From: Hyphomicrobiales bacterium
GTDB taxonomy: Bacteria; Pseudomonadota; Alphaproteobacteria; Rhizobiales; Xanthobacteraceae
DNA length: 64,000 bases
Assembly (NCBI GenBank): GCA_013911975.1
Contig: JACESF010000007.1
Span: 1-64,000, forward strand
Direction of reading: 5' to 3'
Position numbers and translations under genes: made by a program. Below, piece by piece: positions 1-9,316 of this stretch. The notes beneath the pieces were generated by a model, which was given only the letters and a program-made list of their open reading frames with translations, searched no databases and was not told the DNA's origin. Numbering within the stretch: position 1 is the stretch's first letter; every line of letters begins with the position of its first letter.

Positions 1-65
1 CTCAAGACAGGGTCGGGGGCAATTGAGGGAGAGGGCGCGATTCCCCGTGCGCCCCAGGAACCGCC

Positions 66-1811
66 CTACAGCGTATAGGCCGAGCGGAAGCCGCCCCAGT
101 GGCGGCCCTTCACGATGATGGGGGCATCCACCTCGCGCATGAAGATGACGCGGTCGCCGAGGTCGCGCGCATAGACCTGGATCAAATGCGGATCCAGGTT
201 GCGGGCGGCCAGGAGGCCGGCGCGGTCGTCGAAGATGCGCCGGTTGCGGCAATGGGCGAGGTTCCAGGTGCGCTCGCCCGGCCGCTGCGGCTTGGAATAG
301 GCGGCATTGTGCACCGGCAGGTAGCCGTTCAAGTCCACCGCTGCCGCGAATGCCAACTGGCGGTCCTCGGTGACGATGGCCTCCTGGATGGCCGGCAGGT
401 GGCGTTCCAGGAAGGCGAGGGCGCGGGTCTCGTACTGGATGGGATCGGTGCCGGGCAGGGGGCGGTAATCGGTGTCGAACAGGGCCGCTTCCGTGATCTC
501 GCCCCGCGCCAGGGCCGCCTCGAACAATTGGCCGATGGACGCGGCGCCCTTGCGGGCGCGGCTCGTGATGGCCTCGTAGCCGCGCTCCACCTCCGCGAGG
601 CGCGCCACGACGCTCGCCGCGCCCGGCGCGTCGAAGGCGAGGTGGCAGCCGAGCGCGCTCAGGCCCACCACCCGCACGGGCAGCGGGTCGAGGCCGGTCA
701 GTTCCAGGGTGCAGCGCTCGCCGGTGGCGAGCATGCCGTCCTTCAGCTTCACCAGGGCGCCGCCCAGCGAGAGGTCGGAGGTGCGCACATCGAAGCTCTG
801 GCCGCCCTTGCGCACCCGCCCGGCGATTTCCACCGGCCAGCGGGGATGGCGGCGGCGGTTGCCCATGGGGGTCTGGCGCAACACGGTGAGGAGGTGGCGC
901 GCCATCTCGTCCGTGCCGGTGCCCATCTCGCCGGCGCTGGCCTCGATGGTGGCCTGGGTGGCCTCGGCGGTGATGGTGGCCTCGCGCATGCTGCGCGCGC
1001 CGTGGTCCACGGTCTCGGCGAAGGTCATCACCTCGCCGGCGGCGAGGCCGATCTCGGAAATGGACTGGGTCTGCCCGGCCACGGCGGCGGCCACGGCCTC
1101 CGCCACGGGGCGGATCTCGCCGATGGTGCCGATGATGCGGTTCACCGCGCTGGTGCTGGTGTCGGCGGCGCGCATGAGGCGCTCGATCTTGCCGGAAATC
1201 TCGCCCGTGGCGTTGCGGGTCTGGGTGGCGAGGGTCTTCACCTCGCTCGCCACCACCGCGAAGCCCTTGCCCAGTTCGCCCGCCCGCGCCGCCTCGATGG
1301 TGGCGTTCAGCGCCAGAAGGTTGGTCTGCCCGGCAATGTCGGAGATGAGCGAGACCACCGCGCGGATCTCGGTGATGGCGCCGCGCAGCTCCACGATGGC
1401 GTTGCTCGCCTCGGTGGCGGCGTCCCCGGCGGAGGCCGCGAGCCGGTCGGAGGCGCGGGCCTGCTGGTCGATCTCCTCATTGGTGCCCGCGAAGGCGGTC
1501 AGGGTATCGGCGAGGGTCTTGGCGCTGGCGCGGGCCTGCTGGGTCTGCCCCGCGAGGTTGTCGCAATCCTCGCGGATGGCGGCGATGTCCCGGACACCGG
1601 CGGCGGAGGCGGCGCGCATGGTGTCGGCCGTCTCGCCGAGCCGCGCCCGGGAGCGCAGGATGTCGGACTCGATGAGGTCCATGATGTGGGCTTGGTCCGT
1701 CGCATGGGCCACGGGCCCGGGCGGGGCGACGGTCTCTTCGGTGGCGGGGGACATCTGGGGCGATGCCGGCGCAGGGGCGGGCGTGCTGCTTTGTCGGGTG
1801 CGTCCCCACAT
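66..1811 (-). CDS. Soluble methyl-accepting chemotaxis protein with PilZ domain
   Basis: A 581-residue chemoreceptor without membrane segments, so probably cytoplasmic. The first ~300 residues form the coiled-coil signalling domain, with the conserved hairpin tip ([18 protein letters not shown] followed by [12 protein letters not shown]) that binds CheA/CheW. A PilZ domain follows, recognisable by RRHPRWPV and DLSLGGA, the two arginine-rich and DxSxxG motifs that bind cyclic di-GMP. The last ~150 residues are a third domain ending in a GRHWGGFR motif, a C-terminal sensory module I have seen in other alphaproteobacterial receptors. The signalling domain therefore precedes the likely sensor, the reverse of textbook receptors. 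I chose ATG 1811 because GGAGG lies 8 nt upstream; an in-frame ATG at 1844 has no such site. No che genes are nearby. Confidence 0.88.
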   Translation of the reverse strand: MWGRTRQSSTPAPAPASPQMSPATEETVAPPGPVAHATDQAHIMDLIESDILRSRARLGETADTMRAASAAGVRDIAAIREDCDNLAGQTQQARASAKTLADTLTAFAGTNEEIDQQARASDRLAASAGDAATEASNAIVELRGAITEIRAVVSLISDIAGQTNLLALNATIEAARAGELGKGFAVVASEVKTLATQTRNATGEISGKIERLMRAADTSTSAVNRIIGTIGEIRPVAEAVAAAVAGQTQSISEIGLAAGEVMTFAETVDHGARSMREATITAEATQATIEASAGEMGTGTDEMARHLLTVLRQTPMGNRRRHPRWPVEIAGRVRKGGQSFDVRTSDLSLGGALVKLKDGMLATGERCTLELTGLDPLPVRVVGLSALGCHLAFDAPGAASVVARLAEVERGYEAITSRARKGAASIGQLFEAALARGEITEAALFDTDYRPLPGTDPIQYETRALAFLERHLPAIQEAIVTEDRQLAFAAAVDLNGYLPVHNAAYSKPQRPGERTWNLAHCRNRRIFDDRAGLLAARNLDPHLIQVYARDLGDRVIFMREVDAPIIVKGRHWGGFRSAYTL

Positions 1812-1918
1812 GGCCTGTTCCTCCGCGGATCTTATGGTCGGCATTGTTTGGTCCAGAAGCCTGGATCACCAACCTTGCGTTGAGAGTGCCATTCGCCCGC
1901 CGGGGTTGAAATAGGCCT

Positions 1919-3391
1919 TTATGCTACGGCTTCCGCCACGGTTGCGGCCGCGCCGCGCGCCAGGAGCGCGGACAGGGGCGCGGTGACGGCCGCCACGAAG
2001 CGCGGATCGGCGGGCAGGTCCGTGCCGAACACCTCCCTTATCTGGAGCAGGGCGGCGGCGAGCCGCGCGGCGTCTCCGCCCGCTCCGTCCGCCGCCGCGC
2101 GCAGGCGGGCGGCCAGGGGATCGCGCACATCGATGGGCGCGCCCTTTTCGTCGCGGCCGGTCACGTAGCGCATCCAGCCCGCGACGCCGAGGGCGATGAA
2201 GCGGATGTCGGCGCCCGCCGCGAGCCGTTCTCGGGCGGCGGCGAGCAGGCGCTGGGGCAGCTTCTGCGAGCCGTCCATGGCGATCTGCCAGGTGCGGTGG
2301 CGCAGCGCGGGGTTGCGGAAGCGCTCCCGCAGGGCGCGCTTGTAGGCGCCGATGTCGGTGCCCGGCGGCACATGCAGCGTCGGCGTCATCTCCTCGGCCT
2401 GCAGGCGCTCCACGAGGCGCGCGAAGGGAGGCAGCGCCATGGTGTCGGAAATGGTCTCGCAGCCCGCGAGATAGCCGAGATAGGCGAGGCTGGAATGAGC
2501 GCCGTTGAGCAGGCGCAGCTTCATGTGCTCGAACGGGGCGACGTCGCGCACCATCTCCACGCCCACCGCCTCGAAGGGCGGGCGCCCGGCGGGGAAATGG
2601 TCCTCCACCACCCATTGGCTGAAGGGCTCGGCCATGACCGGCCAGGCGTCCTCCAGGCCGAGCCGTTCGGCGACGAACGCGCGGTCGGCGTCGGTGGTGG
2701 CGGGGGCGATGCGGTCCACCATGGTGGAGGGGAAGGCCACCTCGCCCGCCACATAGGCGCCGAGATCGGCATCGCGCAGCGCCGCGAACCGGCGGGTGAC
2801 GCGCGCCACCGTCTCGCCATTGGCGGGAAGGTTGTCGCAGCACAGGACGGTGAAGGGCTGGAGCCCCGTCGCCCGGCGCAGCCGCAGCGCTTCCGCCAGC
2901 AGGCCCGGCGCGCTGCGCGGCCGCTCAGGCGTGGCGAGGTCGGCGATGATGTCCGGATGCGCCTCGTCCAGCTCCCCGGAGGCGGGGTCGTGGCAATAGC
3001 CCTTCTCTGTGACGGTAAGCGAGACGATGCGCACCGCCGGGTCCGCCATGGCGGCCAGCAGCGCGGCGGGGTCGCGCGGGGCGACGAGGGTGCGCGTCAG
3101 GGAACCGATCACCCTGAGGTCATCGCCCGCGCCGGAGCGCACGCACAGCGTATAGAGCCCGTCCTGCGGGTCGAGCGCCTCGGACGTGTCGGGGGAGCGC
3201 AGGCTCGCCCCGCAGATGGCCCAGTCCATGTGCCCGGCGGCCAGCAGGTCGTCCGCATAGACCGCCTGGTGGACCCGGTGGAACGCGCCCACCCCCAGAT
3301 GCACCATGCCCACCTTGGCGGCGCTCCGGTCATAGCGCGGGCGGGCGATGGCGGCGGGCAGGCGGGACAGGGTGGCGTCGGACAGGCGCAC
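1919..3391 (-). CDS. uxuB: Fructuronate reductase / mannitol dehydrogenase family
   Basis: A 490-residue NAD-dependent long-chain polyol dehydrogenase. In the UxuB branch it reduces D-fructuronate to D-mannonate after glucuronate isomerisation. Visible motifs are HLGVGAFHR (nucleotide-binding region, residues ~31-39), CDNLPANGE, FPSTMVDRI and KLRLLNGAH, which carries the family's catalytic lysine. E. coli UxuB is 486 residues. The UxaB (tagaturonate reductase) signature QFGEGNFLR is not present. I chose GTG 3391 because GAGGGAG lies 6 nt upstream; GTG 3406 overlaps the uxaC stop but lacks a ribosome binding site. It is last in the gntR-uxaC-uxuB operon, 11 nt after uxaC. The substrate is uncertain because the dehydratase in the cluster is of the altronate, not mannonate, type. 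Confidence 0.85.
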   Translation of the reverse strand: MRLSDATLSRLPAAIARPRYDRSAAKVGMVHLGVGAFHRVHQAVYADDLLAAGHMDWAICGASLRSPDTSEALDPQDGLYTLCVRSGAGDDLRVIGSLTRTLVAPRDPAALLAAMADPAVRIVSLTVTEKGYCHDPASGELDEAHPDIIADLATPERPRSAPGLLAEALRLRRATGLQPFTVLCCDNLPANGETVARVTRRFAALRDADLGAYVAGEVAFPSTMVDRIAPATTDADRAFVAERLGLEDAWPVMAEPFSQWVVEDHFPAGRPPFEAVGVEMVRDVAPFEHMKLRLLNGAHSSLAYLGYLAGCETISDTMALPPFARLVERLQAEEMTPTLHVPPGTDIGAYKRALRERFRNPALRHRTWQIAMDGSQKLPQRLLAAARERLAAGADIRFIALGVAGWMRYVTGRDEKGAPIDVRDPLAARLRAAADGAGGDAARLAAALLQIREVFGTDLPADPRFVAAVTAPLSALLARGAAATVAEAVA

Positions 3392-3402
3392 GGTGCGCTC
3401 CC

Positions 3403-4839
3403 TCACAGCTTGTAGGCGGATTTCGCGAGGCGGTAGGCGAGGTCGTGGGCGAGGTCGTGCGCCTCGTCCTCGTCCAGCCGGTGCTGGGAGACGAGGGTGG
3501 CGAGAAACGCGCAGTCCACGCGCCGCGAGACGTCGTGGCGGGCGGGGATGGAGGGGAAGGCGCGGGTGTCGTCGTTGAAGCCCACCGTGTTGTAGAAGCC
3601 GGCGGTCTCCGTGGTCAGTTCGCGGAACCGGCGCATGCCCTCCGGGCTGTCGAAGAACCACCAGGCCGGTCCGAGGCGCAGGGCCGGGTAATGCCCGGCC
3701 AGCGGCGCCAGCTCGCGGGAATAGCTGGTCTCGTCCAGGGTGAAGAGGATGACGGTCAGGTCCTTCTCGTTGCCGAACCGGTCCAGCAGGGGCTTCAGGG
3801 CGCGCACATAATCGGTGCGGCTGGGAATGTCGGCGCCCATGTCCCGGCCGTGCCGGGCGAAGATGCCCTCATTGTGGTTGCGCACCGCGCCGGGATGGAT
3901 CTGCATCACCATGCCGTCTTCCAGCGACATGCGCGCCATCTCGGTGAGCATCTGGGCGCGGAACAGCTCGGCGTCCTCGGGCGAGGCATGGCTGGCCTTC
4001 ACCCGGTCGAACAGCGCCTGCGCCTCGGCGGGCGAGAGGTCGGCGGTGGCGGCGGAGGGGTGGCCGTGGTCCGTGGAGGTGGCGCCGTAGCTGCGGAAAT
4101 AGGCGCGCCGCGCCCGGTGGGCGGCGAGGTAGCCGGTCCAGGAGAGCGTGTCCTCCCCCGTCATCTCGCCCAGCTTCACGAGATTGGCGCGGAAGCCCTC
4201 GAAATCGGGGTCCACCACGGGGTCGGGTCGGTAGGCGGTGACGACGCGCCCGGTCCAGCCGCTGTCGCGGATCATCCGGTGCCATTTCAAATCGTCCAGC
4301 GGGCTCTCGGTGGTGGCGATCACCTCGATGTTGAAGCGCTCGAACAGGGCGCGCGGGCGGAAGGCTTCGGTGTGTAGCGCCTGCGCGATCACGTCATAGG
4401 TGAAGTCCGCATTCTCCGCGCACAGCCGCTCCTCGATGCCGAACAGGGTGGAGAAGGCATGGTCCAGCCACAGCCGGGTCGGGGTGCCCCGGAACAGGGG
4501 GTAATGGCGCGCGAACAGCCGCCAGATGGCGCGCGGATCGCGCTCCACCGGTCCGCCGTCGCGGCGCGGCACGCCCAGATCCTCCAGCGCCACGCCCTGG
4601 CTGTAGAGCATGCGGAACACGTAATGGTCCGGCACCACGAACAGGCGGGCAGGGTCGGGGAAGGGCGCGTTCTCCGCGTACCAGCGCGGGTCGGTGTGGC
4701 CGTGGGGCGAGACGATCGGCAGGTGCGCCACCCGCTCATAGAGCCGCCGGGCGATGGCGCGCACGGTCGGGTCGGCGGGAAACAGCCGGTCGGGATGGAG
4801 CAGCGGCGGGGCGGACAGGGGCATGGCGTTCAGGCTCAT
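3403..4839 (-). CDS. uxaC: Glucuronate/galacturonate isomerase
   Basis: A 478-residue UxaC-family isomerase of the amidohydrolase fold. It converts D-glucuronate to D-fructuronate and D-galacturonate to D-tagaturonate, the first cytoplasmic step of hexuronate use. The PHGHTDPRWY motif near residues 45-54 holds the HxH metal-type pair, and MQIHPGAVRNHN and VGFNDDTRAF are typical later blocks. Length fits the family (~470). ATG 4839 is preferred because GAGG sits 8 nt upstream; in-frame GTG 4848 would overlap the gntR stop. It begins 5 nt after gntR and is followed by uxuB, so the three are surely cotranscribed. Confidence 0.93.
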   Translation of the reverse strand: MSLNAMPLSAPPLLHPDRLFPADPTVRAIARRLYERVAHLPIVSPHGHTDPRWYAENAPFPDPARLFVVPDHYVFRMLYSQGVALEDLGVPRRDGGPVERDPRAIWRLFARHYPLFRGTPTRLWLDHAFSTLFGIEERLCAENADFTYDVIAQALHTEAFRPRALFERFNIEVIATTESPLDDLKWHRMIRDSGWTGRVVTAYRPDPVVDPDFEGFRANLVKLGEMTGEDTLSWTGYLAAHRARRAYFRSYGATSTDHGHPSAATADLSPAEAQALFDRVKASHASPEDAELFRAQMLTEMARMSLEDGMVMQIHPGAVRNHNEGIFARHGRDMGADIPSRTDYVRALKPLLDRFGNEKDLTVILFTLDETSYSRELAPLAGHYPALRLGPAWWFFDSPEGMRRFRELTTETAGFYNTVGFNDDTRAFPSIPARHDVSRRVDCAFLATLVSQHRLDEDEAHDLAHDLAYRLAKSAYKL

Positions 4840-4844
4840 GGACA

Positions 4845-5624
4845 TCACCTCGGGCAGGACGACGCGGCGAGCGGCATCGCGAGCCCCTCCGCGTCCGGCA
4901 CGTCGAAGAAATCGGGATGGGCGTCGGCCAGCGCGTCCACGCTGGGCAGGACGCGGTCGAGATGGCGCGCCATGGCCGCCTCGGCGGCCTCGCGGTCATG
5001 GGCGGCGATGGCCTTCACGATGCCCGCATGCTCGGCCATGACGGAGGCGCGGCGGTCGGCGGCGGGCAGGGTGAGGATGCGGCAGCGGTCCACCTGTGCC
5101 TTCTCCGCCCGCACCACGCGCCAGAGATTGGGATGGCCCGCGATCTCGGCCACCAATTGGTGGAAGTCCTCGTCCGCCTTGTGGAAATCGGCGAGCCGCC
5201 CGCTCTCGTGGGCGGCCGCCTGGGCGGCGAGGCCCGCCTTCAGCCGGGCGATGTCGGCCTTGCCCGCATGGCGCGCCGCCTCGCGCACGGCGGTGCGCTC
5301 CAGGGCCTGGCGGATCACCATGGCGTCGCGCACGGCGGGGCGGGAGATGCGCGAGACGAAGGTGCCGTACTGGGGAAAGATGTCCACGAGCCGCTCGTCG
5401 GCGAGCTTCAGGATGGCCTCGCGCACCGGGGTGCGGCTCACCCCGCAGGCGAGCGCGATCTGCTTCTCCTGGAGGGCGGTGCCGGGCGCGATCTCCATGC
5501 CGATGATCTGGCCGCGCAGCGCCTCGTAGATGCGCTGGGAGGCCGTGACCCCGCGCACTTTCTCGATGCGCGGCACGCCCGACCCTCCGGCCGGGGATGC
5601 CGGTCCCCTTGCGCCGCGCGCCAC
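4845..5624 (-). CDS. GntR-family (FadR/FCD) regulator of uronate genes
   Basis: A 259-residue repressor-type regulator: a GntR winged helix (residues ~25-95, with GVSRTPVREAILKL as recognition helix) followed by an all-helical FCD ligand-binding domain containing the usual HxxDxxFHxxxxEIAGHP-like stretch. FCD regulators often sense sugar acids such as glucuronate or fructuronate. The GTG start at 5624 is fixed by GGAGG 5 nt upstream. It heads the uxaC-uxuB operon and diverges from the altronate dehydratase gene. A palindrome at 5661-5680 between the two is the likely operator, which would make this an autoregulator controlling both directions. The effector is inferred from context. Confidence 0.9.
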   Translation of the reverse strand: MARGARGPASPAGGSGVPRIEKVRGVTASQRIYEALRGQIIGMEIAPGTALQEKQIALACGVSRTPVREAILKLADERLVDIFPQYGTFVSRISRPAVRDAMVIRQALERTAVREAARHAGKADIARLKAGLAAQAAAHESGRLADFHKADEDFHQLVAEIAGHPNLWRVVRAEKAQVDRCRILTLPAADRRASVMAEHAGIVKAIAAHDREAAEAAMARHLDRVLPSVDALADAHPDFFDVPDAEGLAMPLAASSCPR

Positions 5625-5660
5625 GCTTTCCTCCGAACAATTCTTGTTTTGCTTCGAACA

Positions 5661-5680
5661 CTGATATATTAGCATATCAG
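5661..5680. promoter_or_regulatory. Palindromic operator, probably for the adjacent GntR protein
   Basis: CTGATAT and ATATCAG form a perfect 7-bp inverted repeat with a 6-bp centre. It is AT-rich in a 70% GC context, lies 36 bp upstream of gntR and 79 bp upstream of the divergent dehydratase gene, and has the size typical of FadR-type GntR operators. Assignment to this regulator is inference. Confidence 0.6.
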
Positions 5681-5759
5681 AAGCGTCAATGCGGCCTGCC
5701 CCCACGGCACCCGCGACGGAACGCAGCCCTGGGCCAACCGGGGCGCGGGGAGGACGGAC

Positions 5760-7289
5760 ATGTCGGACCTGAAGGATGCCCCGCGCATCCTGCGGCTTTC
5801 GCCGCAGGACAATGTGGCGGTGGCGCTGGAGACGCTGCCCGAGGGCGCGCGCGCCGCGGGCGTGAGCGTTTCGGCCCGCGTGCCGCGCGGCCACAAGTTC
5901 GCCCTCGCCGCCATCCCGGACGGCGCGCCCATCCTGAAGTTCGGGCAGATCATCGGCTTCGCCTCCGGCGACATCGCGCCGGGCGCCCATGTGCATGTCC
6001 ACAACGTGGTGCTGCACGATTTCGCCCGCGACTACGCCTTCTCCGCCGACGCGCGGGAGGAGCTGCTGCTGCCGGCGGCCGAGCGCGGCCATTTCATGGG
6101 CTTCCGCCGCTCCAACGGGCGCACCGGCACGCGCAATTATCTCGGCATCCTCACCTCGGTGAACTGCTCGGCCTCGGTGGCGCGGTTCGCCGCGCGGGAA
6201 CTGGAGCGCTCGGGCGTGCTGGACGCGTTTCCCGGCGTGGACGGCGTGGTGCCCATCGTGCACGGCACGGGCTGCGGCATGGCCTCGAAGGGGGAGGGGT
6301 TCGACGTGCTCTCCCGCACGCTGTGGGGCTATGCCACCCATCCCAATTTCGCGGCGGTGGTGATGGTGGGCCTCGGCTGCGAGATGTTCCAGATCGCCCG
6401 CTTCAAGTCGGAATACGGGGTGGAGGAAAGCGACGGCTTCCGTACCCTCACCATCCAGGACGAGGGCGGCACGCGCCGCACCGTGGAGCATGTGGTGGGC
6501 GCGCTCACCGAGATGCTGCCCGCCGCCGGGGCGTGGCGGCGCGAGGCGCGGCCCTTGTCGGAACTGGTTCTGGCGCTCCAGTGCGGCGGGTCGGACGGCT
6601 ATTCGGCGCTCACCGCCAATCCGGCCCTGGGTGTCGCTTCGGACCTGCTGGTGCGCAACGGCGGCACCTCCATCCTCTCCGAGACGCCGGAAATCTATGG
6701 CGCCGAGCACCTGCTGACCCGTCGCGCCGTGAACCGTGCCGTGGGCGAGAAGCTGGTCTCCCGCATCAAGTGGTGGGAGGCCTATACCGAGCGCAACGGC
6801 GGGGAGATGAACAACAATCCCTCGCCGGGCAACAAGGCGGGCGGGCTCACCACCATCCTGGAGAAGTCGCTGGGCGCGGCGGCCAAGGGCGGCAGCGCGA
6901 ACCTTGCCGCCGTCTACGAATATGCCGAGCCGGTGACGACCCCGGGCTTCGTCTTCATGGACACGCCCGGCTACGACCCCGTGGCGGCCACGGGACAGGT
7001 GGCGGGCGGGGCGAACGTCATCTGCTTCACCACCGGGCGCGGCTCGGCCTTCGGCTGCAAGCCCACCCCTTCCATCAAGCTCGCCACCAATTCCGACATC
7101 GCCGCCCGCATGGCCGAGGACATGGACATCAATTGCGGCGACGTGCTGGAGGGCGTGTCGCTGGAGGCGAAGGGCCGCGAGATCTTCGACCTCGTGGTGG
7201 ACGTGGCCTCCGGCGCGTCCACCAAGTCGGAGGAACTGGGCTACGGGGACGCAGAATTCGTGCCCTGGCAGATCGGCGCGGTGATGTGA
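5760..7289 (+). CDS. uxaA: Altronate dehydratase family (UxaA/GarD)
   Basis: A 509-residue hexonate dehydratase with an N-terminal SAF-like domain (to ~residue 100) and the large C-terminal UxaA/GarD domain. Characteristic blocks are GFRRSNGRTGTRNYLGIL, HGTGCGM, CGGSDGYSALTANPALG and NNNPSPGNKAGGLTTI. UxaA dehydrates D-altronate to 2-keto-3-deoxygluconate; the closely related GarD acts on galactarate. The gene diverges from the gntR-uxaC-uxuB operon. Altronate is the expected substrate from the neighbourhood, yet the partner reductase looks like UxuB, which would make mannonate, so the real substrate needs testing. Downstream lies an inverted pair of REP-type repeats before the second gntR. 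Confidence 0.85.
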   Translation: MSDLKDAPRILRLSPQDNVAVALETLPEGARAAGVSVSARVPRGHKFALAAIPDGAPILKFGQIIGFASGDIAPGAHVHVHNVVLHDFARDYAFSADAREELLLPAAERGHFMGFRRSNGRTGTRNYLGILTSVNCSASVARFAARELERSGVLDAFPGVDGVVPIVHGTGCGMASKGEGFDVLSRTLWGYATHPNFAAVVMVGLGCEMFQIARFKSEYGVEESDGFRTLTIQDEGGTRRTVEHVVGALTEMLPAAGAWRREARPLSELVLALQCGGSDGYSALTANPALGVASDLLVRNGGTSILSETPEIYGAEHLLTRRAVNRAVGEKLVSRIKWWEAYTERNGGEMNNNPSPGNKAGGLTTILEKSLGAAAKGGSANLAAVYEYAEPVTTPGFVFMDTPGYDPVAATGQVAGGANVICFTTGRGSAFGCKPTPSIKLATNSDIAARMAEDMDINCGDVLEGVSLEAKGREIFDLVVDVASGASTKSEELGYGDAEFVPWQIGAVM

Positions 7290-7322
7290 TGGGGCGACCT
7301 CTGCTCTGCGCATCGGCCAAGA

Positions 7323-7441
7323 GCCCTCTCCCGCTTGCGGGGGAGGGTTGGGAGGGGGAAAGGGCGCTCCGTATCGGTGCCGGTTGCCCGCCTTGGGGCT
7401 CGGCCCCCTCCCCAGCCCTCCCCCGCAAGCGGGAGAGGGGG
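7323..7441. repeat. Inverted pair of GC-rich REP-type elements
   Basis: Two ~36-nt copies of a palindromic element (core CCGCTTGCGGGGGAGGG) in opposite orientation at 7323-7358 and 7404-7441. They can fold singly or into one long hairpin. The pair lies between the convergent uxaA and gntR genes, where it may end transcription from both sides. The same core recurs at 21679 and 50319. Confidence 0.75.
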
Positions 7442-7486
7442 CCGGTCGCGCCTGCTCGCAAATCGCCCGCGCCGCAGGCGCCCCGC

Positions 7487-8173
7487 CTACTCGAACAGGT
7501 CCGGGTGCTCGGCCTCCACCTTGGGCAGGGCGCGCAGGATCTCGCACAGGTGGGCCTGCATGGCCGCCCCGGCGGCGTCCGGGTCGCCGGCGTCGATGGC
7601 CTCCACGATGGCACGGTGCTGGTCCACCAGGGGCATCATGGAGCCCTTGAGGGTGAGGTGGCAGGCGCGGTCCATATGGGCCTTGATGTCCGCCACCGCC
7701 TCCCAGGCGAGGGCGCAGCCCGCGCCCTCCGCCAGCGCCACATGGAACATCTCGTCATACTGCTGGAAGGTCTCGTGCGCGCCGCGCGCGGCGGCCTTCG
7801 CCTGGAGGTCCAGCAGGTCGTCGATGCGGGCGCGGGCATTGACGTCGAACCGCTCGGCGGCGCGGCGCGCCACGGCGGTCTCGATGGCTTCGCGCACGAA
7901 GCGCGCCTCCATCATCTTCTTCACCGAGATGCGCACCACGATGGTGCCGCGCTGGGGCAGGATCTCCACGAGGCGGGTGCGGGCAAGGCCGATGAGCGCC
8001 TCGCGCACCGGCTGGCGGGACACGCCGTGACGTTCCGCGATCTCGGCCTCCGACAGGCGCGTGCCCGGCGGCAGCGCCAGCGTCACGATCGCGCGGCGCA
8101 GCTCCGCTTCAACCTTCTGCGCGGCCGACCCGCTCGTCGGAACCCGGATGGCGTCCAAAGGATCACTCCCCAT
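7487..8173 (-). CDS. GntR-family (FCD) regulator of the TRAP/kdu operon
   Basis: A 228-residue FadR-type regulator. The winged helix occupies residues ~15-80 (EIAERHGVSRQPVREAL is the helix-turn-helix) and an FCD domain follows, with QQYDEMFHVALAEGAG supplying acidic/His residues typical of its metal-binding pocket. It diverges from dctP, 156 bp away, and probably represses the transporter and kdu genes in response to a uronate or keto-deoxy-uronate. It is a different protein from the GntR at 4845-5624, so the island has two regulators for its two halves. The ATG at 8173 is the only sensible start; upstream in-frame sequence is the promoter region. Confidence 0.88.
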   Translation of the reverse strand: MGSDPLDAIRVPTSGSAAQKVEAELRRAIVTLALPPGTRLSEAEIAERHGVSRQPVREALIGLARTRLVEILPQRGTIVVRISVKKMMEARFVREAIETAVARRAAERFDVNARARIDDLLDLQAKAAARGAHETFQQYDEMFHVALAEGAGCALAWEAVADIKAHMDRACHLTLKGSMMPLVDQHRAIVEAIDAGDPDAAGAAMQAHLCEILRALPKVEAEHPDLFE

Positions 8174-8185
8174 TGCGTGTGATTT

Positions 8186-8197
8186 TATACTACCATA
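8186..8197. promoter_or_regulatory. Imperfect palindrome in the gntR-dctP promoter region
   Basis: TATACTACCATA matches its own complement at 8 of 12 positions and is an AT-rich island in the divergent promoter region, 12 bp upstream of gntR. FCD regulators of TRAP operons often use TNGTNNNACNA-like sites. The match is weak, so this is only a candidate operator. Confidence 0.3.
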
Positions 8198-8329
8198 CAA
8201 AGACGCCCGTCCGGCACAAGTGACGGTGTCGAAACCGGCATTCTGGATCGCGGATGCGATCCCAACAAGAACAAGGCCGACAGGCCGCCTGTGAAAAAGA
8301 CCAAGCAGCTCATTCAGGGAGAAACGCCC

Positions 8330-9310
8330 ATGCTGACCCGTCGCCGCGCGATCGCGCTGGCTGCCGCCCTCACCCTCGCGCCGATCGCCTCGGCCCAGGC
8401 CCAGAGCGTGACGCTGCGCTCCGCCGACATCCATCCGGACGGATACCCCACCGTGGAGGCGGTGAAGTATTTCGGCCAGGAGCTGGAGAAGAAGACCAAC
8501 GGCAAGTACAAGGTCCAGGTGTTCTTCGCCGGCCAGCTCGGCGGCGAGAAGGAGACCATCGAGCAGACCCGCTTCGGCGTCATCGACCTCAACCGCGTGA
8601 ACACCGCGCCGTTCAACAACCTCATTCCCCAGACCGCCGTGCTCGGCCTGCCGTTCCTGTTCCGCAACGTGGACCACATGTACAAGGTGGTGGACGGCCC
8701 GCTGGGCGAGGAGATCGCCAAGGCGTTCGAGCCGCACGGCCTCGTGGTGCTGGGCTTCTTCGATTCCGGCGCGCGCTCCATGTACAATTCCAAGCGCCCC
8801 ATCAAGACGCTGGCCGACATGAAGGGCATGAAGATCCGCGTCCAGCAGTCGGACCTGTTCATCGCCATGATCAACGCGCTGGGCGCCAACGCGACCCCCA
8901 TGCCGTTCGGCGAGCTCTATTCCGCGCTGCAGACCGGCCTCGTGGACGGGGCGGAGAACAACTTCCCGTCCTATGAATCCGTGAAGCATTACGAGGTGGC
9001 GAAGTATTTCTCGCTCACCGAGCATTCCATGGCGCCGGAAGTCTTCGTCATGTCGAAGATGAGCTGGGACAAGCTCTCTCCCGCCGACCAGAAGCTGTTC
9101 AAGGAAGCGGGCAAGGCCGCGACCATCAAGATGCGCGAGCTGTGGGCCAAGCGCGACGCGGACGCCAAGGCGATCGTGATCAAGGGCGGCGCCCAGATCA
9201 ACGAGGTGGACAAGCAGCCCTTCATCGACGCGATGAAGCCGGTCTACGACAAGTTCGTCACCACCCCCGAGATGAAGAGCCTCGTGGAGCGCATCCGCGC
9301 AGTGCAGTGA
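8330..9310 (+). CDS. dctP: TRAP transporter solute-binding protein (DctP family)
   Basis: A 326-residue periplasmic binding protein. Residues 1-24 are a signal peptide (MLTRRRAIAL then a hydrophobic stretch ending AQA). The conserved MKGMKIRVQQSD block holds the arginine that pairs with the substrate carboxylate, and SALQTGLVDGAENNF is the family signature. It captures an acidic sugar and hands it to the DctQM membrane complex, driven by the sodium gradient. Many DctP proteins bind glucuronate or galacturonate, and the surrounding genes point to a hexuronate or unsaturated uronate. ATG 8330 is chosen because AGGGAGA lies just upstream and the signal peptide starts there; an in-frame GTG at 8291 would add 13 polar residues. 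Confidence 0.92.
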   Translation: MLTRRRAIALAAALTLAPIASAQAQSVTLRSADIHPDGYPTVEAVKYFGQELEKKTNGKYKVQVFFAGQLGGEKETIEQTRFGVIDLNRVNTAPFNNLIPQTAVLGLPFLFRNVDHMYKVVDGPLGEEIAKAFEPHGLVVLGFFDSGARSMYNSKRPIKTLADMKGMKIRVQQSDLFIAMINALGANATPMPFGELYSALQTGLVDGAENNFPSYESVKHYEVAKYFSLTEHSMAPEVFVMSKMSWDKLSPADQKLFKEAGKAATIKMRELWAKRDADAKAIVIKGGAQINEVDKQPFIDAMKPVYDKFVTTPEMKSLVERIRAVQ

Positions 9311-9316
9311 GCCTTC

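Noticed and set aside
5597..8182. An 861-codon open frame on the plus strand overlapping uxaA
   Set aside because: It is a shadow of uxaA in another frame; the uxaA product matches a known family while this one is low-complexity.
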